Source of the DNA: a bacterium
GTDB lineage: Bacteria; Pseudomonadota; Gammaproteobacteria; Burkholderiales; Burkholderiaceae_C
Direction: 5' to 3'
NCBI GenBank assembly: GCA_030824555.1
Contig: JAVBXK010000109.1
Location: 1-49,906 of the forward strand
Length of the DNA stretch: 49,906 nucleotides
In this document: positions 15,130 through 24,143 of the stretch, piece by piece
Numbering within the stretch: position 1 is the stretch's first letter
Layout: each line of letters begins with the position of its first letter
Notes under the pieces: model-generated
Database searches by the model: none
What the model saw: only the letters and a program-made list of their open reading frames with translations
Told to the model about the DNA's origin: nothing
Program-made: the position numbers and the translations under genes

Positions 15130-18100
15130 TCAACCTCGCCACTTCGTGAACCCCAACGCCGGGTGAAAGCGCCAGCCCCCGTCGTTTTGGGGCAACGTCA
15201 CCGTGCCAAAACGGCGGGCACAGTCGGTCAGGTCCATGTTCATTTGGGTGGCCAGTTCGGTGAGTACGGCCATGTAGTCGGTCTGGCCCCAGGGGGCGAT
15301 GCGGGAGCCATTGACCTGCTCGTCACCGATGCGGTGGTTCTGTGAGCGGTCCACAGTGACAAAGATAGCTTCCCCGGGATGCCCGCCGAGTTTGGCTTGC
15401 AGCATTTTCAGCTCGTAGTCGTCGCCATCGTCGTTGGGCATCAGCACCAGGTCCACGCGCGGTATCGGGTCGTGGCGAAACGGCTGGTGCTGGGGCAAGG
15501 CGGCTGTGAGCAAGGCATCGGCTGGAGGTAGGTGCCACCAACTGGCGGCGTTCAGCGGTTGCGCGGGCAGTAGGGTGGCTTGCATACGGGCGTGTTCCAG
15601 ATCCACCCAGCTGGTGTTGGGTTTCAGGTCAGCGCGGGCAAGGATGCGGGGGCGGGCATCCACCACCGCGTATTCGTCGGGACGCAGCAGTTCCGCCAGG
15701 TTGTGGCTGTTCAGCCATTGGCTGGCACTCTCGAAGCCGGGTTTGCAAAACGCGGGCTCGCCAGGGTGTTTGAAGTGCCGCAGATTGGTGTTGAACACCC
15801 TCAGGTTGGCCTCGGTGCATTCATCTGGGCGGTGGCGGCGCACCCGGCCCGCCAGTTGGATGAACGAGCGCATGGACGAGGGCTCCACCACCGCCCAGTC
15901 GTAATCATGGTCACGGCCCACTTCGGTCACGGGGGAGCCCAGCACGATGAACAGGTGGTCGGCTTCGTCGGGGTGTGCGTCCAACCTCTGGCGAATGTCG
16001 GGCAGCTTGAACACCGCATCGGGTTCTCGGCGGTTGAGGGTTTGGTCCAGCCGCTGTTCGATGGCCGAGCGGATCAGCAGCGGAAACTGCGAGTGGTACA
16101 CGCACAGGTGAATGCGCAGCCCCTCGGACACTTTTTCTCGGAACATGGCCAGCGCCACGTCCACCAGCGGCTCGATGTTCGCCATGCGAACCAGGCCAAA
16201 GCTGACCCGCTTGCCGCTGTGCGGGTCGGTGCTGTGGTGGGCGGCATGCAGTTTTTGCGCCCACTTCAAAACCTCTTTGGCAAAGAAGGCGGGGTGGTCG
16301 CTGGTTCTGAGTTTGGCTTTTTCCAATTCCAACGGCACCAACTTGGCTCGGCGGCGCACCACGGCCTCGGCCAGCCGCTGTGCCCTGCCAATGGCAAAGG
16401 CTTGGTGGGCCTGGGCGTAGGTGGCAAGGTCGGTGCAGTTGGCGTGGTGTTGCCGGAACTCATCCACCCACAGGCAACACACGTCGGGGGCTGGGTTGGC
16501 CGAGGGTTGACCCCGGTTGCGGGCGAATTGCACACGGCCCTGGCGGTAGGCCTCGAACAAGCCCTGTACCAACGCTGGGGGCAGCGTGGCCGACGAGAGG
16601 AGCACCCGCGCACCCAGCAGCCCGGCCCAATGCACCAGCCGAGTGAGGGCGGGCAGGTCGGCCATGTCGAAGTCGTCGGGCTCGTCCAGCACCAGGTCGC
16701 CGCTCATCAGGCGCAGCATGGGGGCAATTTGGCGGCCTCCGCGCTGGCTTTCGGTGGCGGGGGTGAGGTGGTCGATGGTGCACACCAGCAGCGGGGCCAC
16801 CAGCAGTTTGGCTGCTTGCGGGTCGTGCAGCACACGCTGCAACACGGGGTGGGCCTCGTGGTTGCCTTCAAACACCACATGGCCGTCTTCTTCCAGCAGC
16901 GCCTGGGTGGAGGCGGAGCCGGTCTGCTCGGCCATGCGCTCGTGGTGCTCGAACAGCGCCCGGCTGGCACTGCCGCCCACGCGAATGGCCAGCTCGTCAT
17001 CGGCCAGGCCCAGCAGGTCGCGAAAGGCCCGCCCGGTTTGCAGCGTGAGGGTGCGCAGCCCCATGGCAAAGGCGCAGCGCATGCCCTGTGCGGGGTCGGC
17101 CAGCGCGTGCATGACGCGAGCGTTGCCCAGGGTTTTGCCGCAGCCGGTAGAGGCCAGGTTGACGATGAATGCGCCGTGCTGTGCGCTGCGCACGCGCAGT
17201 GTGGCGGCCAGGTCGGCGGCTTTGTCTTGCCAACGAAAGCGTTCGTCTTTGGCCCGTTTTTTGAGCGGCCTGCACTCGCCCAGGTGGGGCAAATGGGTTT
17301 CAAACCGAGGCAAGGCGTGGGTGACGGTGGCGCTGTGGCGGGCCACGCCTAGCAGGTGTTCGTCCAGCGTCTGGTTGAGGCGGTGGGGGTTGCCGTGGCC
17401 CTGGTGGTTGCGGGGCACGCTGTCGTGGGTGTTGGCAAACAGCGGGTAGCCCGACTGCCCTTGGACCCGACCAGCCACGGGCTGCCCAGTGGCCCGGTCC
17501 ACACCCAGGCTGGAGTAATGGTGGTCGGCCAGCATCAGGCTCAGGCGGGCGATGTGCATCACATACGGGTTGCCCAGCCAATCGCCCTTGCCCGGCTGGG
17601 CACGCAAGGTCAGCAGGCGCTGGGACAGTTTGGAGGCTTGCTTGCGCCACGCGTCGGTGGTAACGGGCAGGCCGTGTGACTCAAAGTCCCAGTACAGCGG
17701 CAGGTGGTGGTCGGGGTCGCCGCCGTCGGTGCGCTCGTTCCAGCCTGCGTCGATGTGGTTCAGCACTTGGTGCAAGCTGGCGGCAGTGATGGGTTTACCT
17801 GTGGGCACCATGGGCAGGCGGTGGTGCGTCAACACCAGCCAGCCCAGGGTCTGGGCCAGCGGCGCGTGAGCCAGGCGGACAAAAGGGAGCACAACCGGGA
17901 CAATGCCCATGCCGTCGCATTGCAAGCGACCCGTTGACTCATCCAACCAACTGGCATCGTCTTCAGCCGTGGGGTTGGCCAGCCGGGCGAGCCAGGTGGC
18001 ATCGTCATCTTGGCCCACAAACGCCTCGAACAGCCGCAGCGACACCCATTCATGCCGGTACTGGTTGCGTTCGGGGCGGCCATCGGCGGTGGTCAGCTCG

Positions 18101-18513
18101 CCGCGCAAACGCATCTGGAAGGCGCGGCTGGCTTTGCCCAGGTCGTGCAACAGCGCCGCCAGCCCGGCCAGCAGGTGAATGTCCTGGCCGGTGTGCCAGT
18201 CGTTCTCGTCATTGCCACGCAACACATTGCGCTGCGTGGAGTTCGTGGGCACAGCGCCTTGCGCGTTGAAACGGTTGCGGTCGCCCACCACCCACAGCAG
18301 TTCGCTGTGGTCCAGCCCGCGTATCCAGTGGCAGGCCACGGCCGTGTTTTTGCGGGCGCTCTGGCGCAGCAGGCGGCGCAGGGTGTCCAGGCCGTCGCGG
18401 GTGATGGGGGTTTGCCAGGTGCGCTCGCCGCGCCGTTCGGCAAACTGGTCGAGGATGCGGCGGGTTTGGGTGAGCGCTTTTTTGTCGCACTCCGAAATCA
18501 GCAGCACATTCAT
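15130..18513 (-). CDS. cas3f: Type I-F Cas2-Cas3 fusion nuclease-helicase
   Basis: An 1127-residue protein. Residues 1-90 form the Cas2 domain specific to type I-F. An HD nuclease domain follows (ALLHDLGKASRAF, H123-D124). The superfamily 2 helicase carries Walker A NLASTGCGKT (K460), Walker B LVLDEPDD (D610-D613) and the QLAGRVRRHRPDE motif VI. The C-terminal domain ends at 15130. It is recruited to target-bound Csy complex to unwind and degrade DNA, and with Cas1 it inserts new spacers. The start codon overlaps the cas1 stop (ATGA), so the pair is coupled. All key motifs are intact, so interference should be functional. Confidence 0.97.
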   Translation of the reverse strand: MNVLLISECDKKALTQTRRILDQFAERRGERTWQTPITRDGLDTLRRLLRQSARKNTAVACHWIRGLDHSELLWVVGDRNRFNAQGAVPTNSTQRNVLRGNDENDWHTGQDIHLLAGLAALLHDLGKASRAFQMRLRGELTTADGRPERNQYRHEWVSLRLFEAFVGQDDDATWLARLANPTAEDDASWLDESTGRLQCDGMGIVPVVLPFVRLAHAPLAQTLGWLVLTHHRLPMVPTGKPITAASLHQVLNHIDAGWNERTDGGDPDHHLPLYWDFESHGLPVTTDAWRKQASKLSQRLLTLRAQPGKGDWLGNPYVMHIARLSLMLADHHYSSLGVDRATGQPVAGRVQGQSGYPLFANTHDSVPRNHQGHGNPHRLNQTLDEHLLGVARHSATVTHALPRFETHLPHLGECRPLKKRAKDERFRWQDKAADLAATLRVRSAQHGAFIVNLASTGCGKTLGNARVMHALADPAQGMRCAFAMGLRTLTLQTGRAFRDLLGLADDELAIRVGGSASRALFEHHERMAEQTGSASTQALLEEDGHVVFEGNHEAHPVLQRVLHDPQAAKLLVAPLLVCTIDHLTPATESQRGGRQIAPMLRLMSGDLVLDEPDDFDMADLPALTRLVHWAGLLGARVLLSSATLPPALVQGLFEAYRQGRVQFARNRGQPSANPAPDVCCLWVDEFRQHHANCTDLATYAQAHQAFAIGRAQRLAEAVVRRRAKLVPLELEKAKLRTSDHPAFFAKEVLKWAQKLHAAHHSTDPHSGKRVSFGLVRMANIEPLVDVALAMFREKVSEGLRIHLCVYHSQFPLLIRSAIEQRLDQTLNRREPDAVFKLPDIRQRLDAHPDEADHLFIVLGSPVTEVGRDHDYDWAVVEPSSMRSFIQLAGRVRRHRPDECTEANLRVFNTNLRHFKHPGEPAFCKPGFESASQWLNSHNLAELLRPDEYAVVDARPRILARADLKPNTSWVDLEHARMQATLLPAQPLNAASWWHLPPADALLTAALPQHQPFRHDPIPRVDLVLMPNDDGDDYELKMLQAKLGGHPGEAIFVTVDRSQNHRIGDEQVNGSRIAPWGQTDYMAVLTELATQMNMDLTDCARRFGTVTLPQNDGGWRFHPALGFTKWRG

Positions 18514-19562
18514 GACGACAGTCCTGCGGTATGCCCCGATTTTTCATGAAATTCTGGCAAAGAAACCGGCTGCACCGCTTGAGCCGTCTCGGCCATTCGC
18601 CCCACCTTGAGCGCGATGGCCTTGAGCGAGTCGATCATGAAGTCCAGCGCTTCGGTGCGGGTGAGCCGCTCGATGCACTGGGTGCGAAACTCTTGCTCAG
18701 AGTGCCCTTTCATGGCCGACACAAACGCCTGCGGCAGGATGAGGGCGTCTTTCACCAAGTCGGCCACGTCAAACACCAGCCCGCCCCTTCGGGTTTTGCC
18801 GTGCAGCACGGCCAGGCCGTGGGGCAAGCCCAGCACCCAGGTGGCGGTGGCGGCCAGGCCGTAGGCCAGGTAGTTGCCATGGTCCAGAAACTGGTTGGCG
18901 GTGTCGGTGCTGTCGCCACGCTGGCTGCGGGTGAAGTCGCCGTAGCGGGTGGCCTGGGCTGCCAGCTTGTACAGCTGCTTGGTGAGGCGGGCTTCTTCGG
19001 TCAGCAGCTGGGTGGTGTCGGCCGCGTTGCTGATCGCTTGGGCCGATGCCGCCAGCAGCGCATCCAGCGCGGCCACATCGGCACCCCAACCGTCTTGGGC
19101 GCGTTTGCTGTCGGCCCGCCACTGCTCGCCCAGGCGTTGCAGGCGCGTCAGCTGCACTTCGCGCGCGGCCTGCAGGCGCAAGGCATCGTCAAACCAGAAG
19201 CGCACCCAGTGTTGCAGGTACTCGGTAGGGCGGTATTCGCTCTGGGGTTGCAGCCAGGCCACCTCCAGCTCGAATTCGGTGCAGGCAAACAAGGGCGTGC
19301 CACCCCCGCCGCAAAACCCCACCAACACGCCCGCCTTGGCCAGTTCGCGCATGGCGGCCTGGGTGATGGAGGTGCCCGTGCCCAGCAGCACCGTGGTGGT
19401 GTTGGCGATGGGGATGTTCCAGTACAGCGACTGTTTGCCCTGCTCCGTCACGTACTCCACCCGGCCACCGTTGACCAACACGCGGCAATGCTCCAGGTAA
19501 TAGATGTTGGCCCGCTTGGAATGCAGGATGGACTTCAAGTCGCTGGCGTGAATGTCTTGCAT
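18510..19562 (-). CDS. cas1: Type I-F Cas1 integrase
   Basis: A 350-residue spacer integrase. The N-terminal beta domain reads LHSKRANIYYLEHCRVLV; the catalytic residues E190 (LLTEEARLTKQLY), H254 (PHGLAVLHGKTRRG) and D268 (VFDVADLVKD) sit at the spacing known for type I-F Cas1. ATG 19562 has GGGAGGG about 11 bases upstream; the frame extends back to 19676 without Cas1-like residues. It is the first gene of the cas1, cas2-3, DUF6088 operon. The 167 bp between it and the upstream MFS gene should hold the promoter, but I see no convincing -35/-10 pair there. The last 15 or so residues are longer than in typical homologues. Confidence 0.96.
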   Translation of the reverse strand: MQDIHASDLKSILHSKRANIYYLEHCRVLVNGGRVEYVTEQGKQSLYWNIPIANTTTVLLGTGTSITQAAMRELAKAGVLVGFCGGGGTPLFACTEFELEVAWLQPQSEYRPTEYLQHWVRFWFDDALRLQAAREVQLTRLQRLGEQWRADSKRAQDGWGADVAALDALLAASAQAISNAADTTQLLTEEARLTKQLYKLAAQATRYGDFTRSQRGDSTDTANQFLDHGNYLAYGLAATATWVLGLPHGLAVLHGKTRRGGLVFDVADLVKDALILPQAFVSAMKGHSEQEFRTQCIERLTRTEALDFMIDSLKAIALKVGRMAETAQAVQPVSLPEFHEKSGHTAGLSS

Positions 19563-19729
19563 GAGACCGCCCTCCCTGGGCATTGTTTGTTCAGGGCCAC
19601 AGCGTAACAAGTGGCACCCGGCCCGGCCTGCCACGCCACCGCCTGGCCACTGGCCCCTTCCGTCAAGGGCTTCCACACTGCGTGGCCTGCCTGGTCACGG
19701 CGGGCAAACGACAGCCGCCCGGCTCCAAT

Positions 19730-20956
19730 TCAGCGGCTGCCAGGCCGGTCCATGTGGTCACGCTGGGCCAGTGTGGGGAAGAGCTTGAGCCAGCTGATGG
19801 CCACCAGCAAGGTGCCCACGCCGCCGATCACCACTGACCCGACCGGCCCCACGGCGGCGGCCAGTGCGCCCGACTCGAACTCGCCCAGCTGGTTGGATGC
19901 GCCGATGAAAATGGAGTTGACCGCCGACACGCGGCCACGCAGTTCATCGGGTGTTTCCAGCTGCATGACCGTCAGGCGGATGACGACGCTGATGCTGTCT
20001 GCCGCCCCCGTGACGGCCAGCGCCGCCAGCGACAGCCAGAAGTGTGTGGACAGCCCAAACACCAGCGTGGCCAGGCCAAACACCGCCACGGCCCACAGCA
20101 GCTTGTGCCCCACTTTACGTTCCAGCGGCCACTTGATCAGCGCCAGCGACATGGCCAGCGCCCCCACAGACGGGGCCGCGCGCAGCAGCCCCAGCCCCTC
20201 GGGCCCGGTGTGCAGGATGTCTTTGGCGTACATGGGCAGCAGCGCGGTGGCCCCGCCCAGCAGCACGGCAAACAGGTCGAGCGACAGGGCACCCAGCAAC
20301 ACCTTTTTGTGCCACACGAAGCCCAGGCCCGCCAGCAGCGAACCCCAGCTGACCGCGTGGCGCGCGGGCACGTGGCTGTAGTGCACGGTCAGCGCCAGCG
20401 CGGCGGCCAGCGTCAGCAGCACCAGGCACACGGCATACACCGCACCGGCACCCCACACGTAAATCAGGCCACCCAGCGCCGGGCCGGTGATGACGGCGAA
20501 CTCCATGCCTGCGGTGCTCAGGGTCACGGCCTTGGCCAGCAGCGCATTGGGCACCAGCAGCGGTGTGATGGCCTGCTGCGCCGGCATCTGGAAGGCCCTG
20601 GCCACGCCCAGCAGGACTGACAGCGCCAGGATCCACTCGCGGCTGACCTGCCCTTGCCAGACACCCACCACCATGGCGGCCGCCACCAGGGCCTGCAGCC
20701 CCATGCTGGCGGCAAAAATGCGCCCCCGGTGCAAGCGGTCGGCCACGTGGCCTGCGGGCAGCGTGAACACCAGCGCGGGCACAAACTGGAACAGCCCCAC
20801 CAGCCCCAGGTCCCAGGCATTGGCGGTCAGGTCGTACATCTGCCAGCCCACGGCGACCATCAGCATCTGGTTGGCCATGATGCCCGCTACACGGGCCACC
20901 CAGAAGCGCATGAAGGCGCGTGCTTGGAACAGTTCGGCAAACGGGGTGGCATGCAT
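19730..20956 (-). CDS. MFS transporter (EntS/DHA3-like)
   Basis: A 408-residue inner-membrane protein with about 12 hydrophobic segments. Typical features are the FQARAFMRFWVARVAG start, the cytoplasmic-loop motif PAGHVADRLHRGR (about 65-77) and the later GRVSAVNSIFIGASNQLGEF that marks the EntS/enterobactin-exporter-like MFS group. It probably exports a small hydrophobic or siderophore-like compound by proton antiport; the substrate is unknown. ATG 20956 was chosen because the amphipathic start follows it. It lies 63 bp downstream of the sigma-factor gene on the same strand and may be the last gene of that operon. Confidence 0.82.
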   Translation of the reverse strand: MHATPFAELFQARAFMRFWVARVAGIMANQMLMVAVGWQMYDLTANAWDLGLVGLFQFVPALVFTLPAGHVADRLHRGRIFAASMGLQALVAAAMVVGVWQGQVSREWILALSVLLGVARAFQMPAQQAITPLLVPNALLAKAVTLSTAGMEFAVITGPALGGLIYVWGAGAVYAVCLVLLTLAAALALTVHYSHVPARHAVSWGSLLAGLGFVWHKKVLLGALSLDLFAVLLGGATALLPMYAKDILHTGPEGLGLLRAAPSVGALAMSLALIKWPLERKVGHKLLWAVAVFGLATLVFGLSTHFWLSLAALAVTGAADSISVVIRLTVMQLETPDELRGRVSAVNSIFIGASNQLGEFESGALAAAVGPVGSVVIGGVGTLLVAISWLKLFPTLAQRDHMDRPGSR

Positions 20957-21019
20957 GGGAAATCGGGGCAAACGGGCAGTGTAAACACGCGCGTGCCGCA
21001 CGGCTGCGAAGGCCCTTTT

Positions 21020-22294
21020 TTACGCCTGCTCTCCCTGCGCCCGCCGCTCCAGCAGTCGGCGTTCCTGTTCGTTGGCGGCCAGTGCCGCTGCACGGCTGAA
21101 CGCGGTGCGGGCCTCGGCCTCGCGCCCCAGCTTGCGCAGCAGATCGCCTTGCACGGCGGGCAGCCAGTGGTAGCGCTGCAGGGCTTTGTCGGCCAGCAAG
21201 GTGTCGATGATGGCCAGGCCCGCCGCCGGTCCCTGGGCCATGGACACGGCCACGGCGCGGTTGAGTTCCACCACGGGCGACGGGGCCACGCGCATCAGCT
21301 CTGCATACAGCGCGGCGATGCGGGGCCAGTCGGTGTCGTCCACACAAAAGGCGCGTGCGTGGCAGGCTGCAATCTCGGCCTGCAGGCGGTAGCTGCCTGC
21401 AGGCTGGTTCAAGGCGTGCGCGCGGTCCAGTGCGGCCAGGCCACGGCGGATCAGCAGCCGGTCCCAGCGGGTGCGGTCTTGCCGGGCCAGCAGCACGGGG
21501 CGGCCCTGCGCGTCGGTGCGGGCGGCGGTGCGCGAAGCCTGGATTTCCATCAGCGCCACCAGGCCGTGCACCTCGGCTTCGTGGGGCGCCAGCTCGGCCA
21601 GCATGCGGCCCAGGCGCAGGGCTTCGTCGCACAGGGCGGGGCGCATCCAGTCGATGCCAAGGGTGGCGGTGTAGCCCTCGTTGAAGATGAGGTAAACCAC
21701 CTCCAGCACAGAGCCCAGCCGCTGCGCCAGCTGGTCGGTGGGTGGCAGCTCAAAGGGCACGCGGGCATCGGCCAAGGTGCGTTGGGCCCGCACGATGCGC
21801 TGGGCCAGGGTGGCCTCGGACACCAGGCAGGCGCGGGCCACTTCCTGGGTGGTGAGGCCCCCCAGCAGCTTGAGGGTGAGGGCCACGCGGGCCTCGGTGG
21901 ACAGCACGGGGTGGCAGGCGGTGAACATGAGGCGCAGCAGCTCGTCGCCCAGCACCGCGTGTTCGCGCTGGCGGTCGAGGTCGTCGCTGAAATCGGGCAC
22001 CACGTGGGCCTGCTGGGCCATCAGGTCGGCTCCCAGATCCTGGTGCCGGGCATCGGCCATCTGGCGGTGGCGCAGGTGGTCCAGCGCGCGGTTCAGGGCG
22101 GTGGTCATCAGCCAGGCGGCGGGCTTGTCGGGCAGGCCGTCCTGGGGCCAGCGCTCCAGGGCAGCCACCAGCGCGTCATGGGCCAGCTCTTCGGCCACGC
22201 CCAGGTCGCGCACGCGGTGCATCACCGCCGCCACGATGCTGGCGGACTCGATGCGCCACACGGCGGCCAGGGTGTCGTGAACGGCGCTGTGCAC
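21020..22294 (-). CDS. ECF42-type RNA polymerase sigma factor with long C-terminal extension
   Basis: A 424-residue sigma factor. Residues 1-180 have sigma region 2 (RVRDLGVAEELAHDALVAAL, PDKPAAWLMTTALNRALD) and region 4 (TTQEVARACLVSEATLAQR). The rest (RRGLAALDRAHALN, ELNRAVAVSMAQGPAAG) is the DUF6596/TPR-like extension that defines ECF42. ECF42 genes are known to sit with DGPF (YCII-type) proteins and have no classical anti-sigma; the extension is needed for activity. Here two such proteins lie upstream in the same operon. The start codon is GTG at 22294, nine bases after the VOC stop. It probably transcribes its own operon. Confidence 0.85.
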   Translation of the reverse strand: MHSAVHDTLAAVWRIESASIVAAVMHRVRDLGVAEELAHDALVAALERWPQDGLPDKPAAWLMTTALNRALDHLRHRQMADARHQDLGADLMAQQAHVVPDFSDDLDRQREHAVLGDELLRLMFTACHPVLSTEARVALTLKLLGGLTTQEVARACLVSEATLAQRIVRAQRTLADARVPFELPPTDQLAQRLGSVLEVVYLIFNEGYTATLGIDWMRPALCDEALRLGRMLAELAPHEAEVHGLVALMEIQASRTAARTDAQGRPVLLARQDRTRWDRLLIRRGLAALDRAHALNQPAGSYRLQAEIAACHARAFCVDDTDWPRIAALYAELMRVAPSPVVELNRAVAVSMAQGPAAGLAIIDTLLADKALQRYHWLPAVQGDLLRKLGREAEARTAFSRAAALAANEQERRLLERRAQGEQA

Positions 22295-22303
22295 GCGGCC
22301 CGC

Positions 22304-22714
22304 TCACATCTGTGCGGGGGCGGCGGCTTCGTCCATCCAGAACACTTCCCACTGGTGGCCGTCCAGGTCGGCAAAGCCGTGCTGGAACATGAAGCCGTGG
22401 TCCTGCGGCGCGTTGGGCGTGGTGGCACCGGCGGCCACGGCTTTGCGCACCACCTCTTCCGCCTCGGCGCGGCTGTCAACCGACAGGGCCAGCAGCACCT
22501 CGGTGGCCTGGTGGGCGTTGCAGATGGGTTTGGTGGTGAAGCCCTGAAAAAAGGGTTCGACCAGCAGCATGGCGTAAAAGTTGTCGCCGATTTCCAGGCA
22601 GGCCCCCTGTTCATTGGTGAAACGGGGGTTGAAGGTGAGGCCCAGCGCCTCGAAAAAGGCCCGCGAGCGGGCCATGTCCTGGATGGGCAGGTTGACGAAG
22701 ATCTGGCGGAACAT
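22304..22714 (-). CDS. VOC (glyoxalase/bleomycin-resistance fold) protein
   Basis: A 136-residue single-domain VOC protein beginning MFRQIFVNLPIQDMARSRAF and ending FADLDGHQWEVFWMDE. The betaalphabetabetabeta modules and the final DLDGHQWEVFW strand with its conserved Glu are typical of the PhnB/lactoylglutathione-lyase-like group. Family members bind a divalent metal and small electrophilic or aromatic ligands; the substrate is not known. It belongs to the ECF42 operon, between a YCII protein and the sigma gene. The start has AGGAGG-like sequence (GAAAGGAGG) just upstream. Confidence 0.82.
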   Translation of the reverse strand: MFRQIFVNLPIQDMARSRAFFEALGLTFNPRFTNEQGACLEIGDNFYAMLLVEPFFQGFTTKPICNAHQATEVLLALSVDSRAEAEEVVRKAVAAGATTPNAPQDHGFMFQHGFADLDGHQWEVFWMDEAAAPAQM

Positions 22715-22726
22715 GGGGGCCTCCTT

Positions 22727-23149
22727 TCAGGTGCGGGCCTGGCCGTCGAGGGCTTTCATCTGTTGCAGCGCGTCGCTGGGCGGGAACTCGTCCAGCTCGA
22801 TGAGCTGGCGCAATTCGATCACCGCTTCTTTGCCCTTGCCTGCGGGGTTGGGAAAGCGGCGGCTCCATTCCATGGCTTCCTCGCGCGAGCGCACCTGGAT
22901 CAGGGTGTAGCCCGCGATCAGTTCCTTGGCCTCGGCAAACGGCCCATCGACCACGGTGCTGCCGCTGGCGTTGTGGTGGATGCGCCAGCCGGTGCGGCTG
23001 GGGTGCAGGCCGCTGCCATCCAACAGCACGCCAGCGCGGGCCAGTTCGGCGTGGTAGGCCGCCATCTCGGCCATCAGCTCTTCAGGTGCTTCAGGTGTGA
23101 CTTCGGCCTCGAACTCGGGGCAGCTTTTGACGATGATCATGAATCGCAT
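22727..23149 (-). CDS. YCII-related (DGPF) protein, copy 1
   Basis: A 140-residue YCII-fold protein starting MRFMIIVKSCPEFEAE. It carries the signature VVDGPFAEAKELIAGY (about 67-82), which gives the DGPF family its name, and ends with a longer C-terminal tail (IELRQLIELDEFPPSDALQ). YCII proteins are small ferredoxin-like dimers of uncertain enzymatic role, repeatedly linked with ECF42 sigma factors. ATG 23149 has AGGAGA seven bases upstream. It is the fourth gene of the operon. The tail is about 20 residues longer than in copy 2 (24144-24509), so the two are paralogues rather than a recent duplication. Confidence 0.85.
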   Translation of the reverse strand: MRFMIIVKSCPEFEAEVTPEAPEELMAEMAAYHAELARAGVLLDGSGLHPSRTGWRIHHNASGSTVVDGPFAEAKELIAGYTLIQVRSREEAMEWSRRFPNPAGKGKEAVIELRQLIELDEFPPSDALQQMKALDGQART

Positions 23150-23165
23150 GGGTGTCTCCTGGGGG

Positions 23166-23606
23166 TCACGCCTGGCAGGCGGGGGGTGCCATGTCGGGCT
23201 GCAGCATGCTGTTGTGGTTGCCCTCGGTGTCGCGGAACACCACGTACAGGCCCACACCCGGAATGGGCATGGGTTCGCCCAACACCTCGCCACCGGCTGC
23301 ACGCACGCGTTGAATGGCCGCCTGCACGTCGTCCACCCCCACCACCACCGAAGGGTGCTGCATGGGCATGGCCGGGTCGTGCGGGTACATGCCGCCGTGG
23401 ATGGCCCCCAGCGCCGCGTCCGGGGGCAGGCCGGGGCGGGGCCCCGGTGGCGCGGTGGTGACCAGCAGGTAGTGGCCCATCTCGGGGCCCAACATCTGCG
23501 GGGCCCAGCCGAACGCGGCGGCATAGAAACGGGCGGCGCGTTCGCGGTCGCGGTAGGGCATTTCAAAGTGCACCACGGGGCACATGGGAACGGTGGCGGG
23601 GGTCAT
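23166..23606 (-). CDS. VOC family protein
   Basis: A 146-residue VOC protein with the start VVHFEMPYRDRERAARFYAA and FGWAPQMLG, and the C-terminal VGLYVVFRDTEGNHNSMLQP. This is the CatE/27-kDa antigen-like group of VOC proteins, often of unknown substrate. Its start overlaps the stop of the SRPBCC gene (ATGA), showing tight operon structure. It differs clearly from the other VOC gene at 22304-22714 and is not a duplicate of it. Confidence 0.82.
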   Translation of the reverse strand: MTPATVPMCPVVHFEMPYRDRERAARFYAAAFGWAPQMLGPEMGHYLLVTTAPPGPRPGLPPDAALGAIHGGMYPHDPAMPMQHPSVVVGVDDVQAAIQRVRAAGGEVLGEPMPIPGVGLYVVFRDTEGNHNSMLQPDMAPPACQA

Positions 23607-24082
23607 GCGGTGTCTCCTGAAGGGGTGGGGGTGGTTTCACACAGGGTTTTGAGTGCCTGCAAGGCCAGGGGCCAGTGCTCGGCCAGGAAGGCCTCGAAGT
23701 CGCCGAACACGTCGGCATCCACCTGCAGCAGGGTGCCGCCATCGGCATCGGTGAAGGTGTAGTTCTCGTGGCAAGGGGCCCAGGCGCGCACGGCTTCGCT
23801 GGTGGTGTCGTCCACGCCACCGTGGATGTGGCCCAGGTGGCGGATGGAGACGAACGCAGCCGGGCGGTGTTCGGCAATGGTGGCCACCATGCCTTCGTCA
23901 CCCTGCGGTCCCAGGAAACGGATGGTGGACCCGGTGTCCCAGCTGCCCTCGTAGCGCGAGCCCTCGCAGAAGGCGGCGGTCCACCGTTCGTAGGTGGGTG
24001 AATGCAGCATGGTCCGCCACACGTGCTCACGCGGCGCGTGGATCAGGATGCGGTAGTGCAAGGGAGGTCGAGTTGTGTTCAT
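23603..24082 (-). CDS. SRPBCC/AHSA1-type protein
   Basis: A 159-residue protein with the AHSA1/START-like fold: YRILIHAPREHVWRTMLHSP at the N-terminus, a WDTGSTIRFLG strand, and a C-terminal long helix FLAEHWPLALQALKTLCET. Proteins of this family bind hydrophobic ligands in a deep cavity; the specific ligand is unknown. ATG 24082 gives the usual length, and the frame upstream has no family-like sequence. It overlaps the next VOC gene by 4 bp. Genes of this type are frequent members of ECF42 operons. Confidence 0.78.
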   Translation of the reverse strand: MNTTRPPLHYRILIHAPREHVWRTMLHSPTYERWTAAFCEGSRYEGSWDTGSTIRFLGPQGDEGMVATIAEHRPAAFVSIRHLGHIHGGVDDTTSEAVRAWAPCHENYTFTDADGGTLLQVDADVFGDFEAFLAEHWPLALQALKTLCETTPTPSGDTA

Positions 24083-24143
24083 ACAGGGCACGACGAAGCA
24101 GCCTGCGTGTTTTCGACAGGCCCACCCTCGGTGGAAACCCTGA

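Noticed and set aside
15580-17352. 590-codon plus-strand frame antisense to cas2-3
   Set aside because: Shadow of a GC-rich gene; the opposite strand encodes all Cas2-3 motifs.
19563-19729. Promoter for cas1
   Set aside because: A TTGACG-like -35 is present on the minus strand but no acceptable -10 at 16-18 bp, so I did not call it.
20654-23461. 935-codon plus-strand frame across the sigma operon
   Set aside because: Shadow frame antisense to six recognisable genes, with His/Gly/Gln-rich composition typical of such artefacts.
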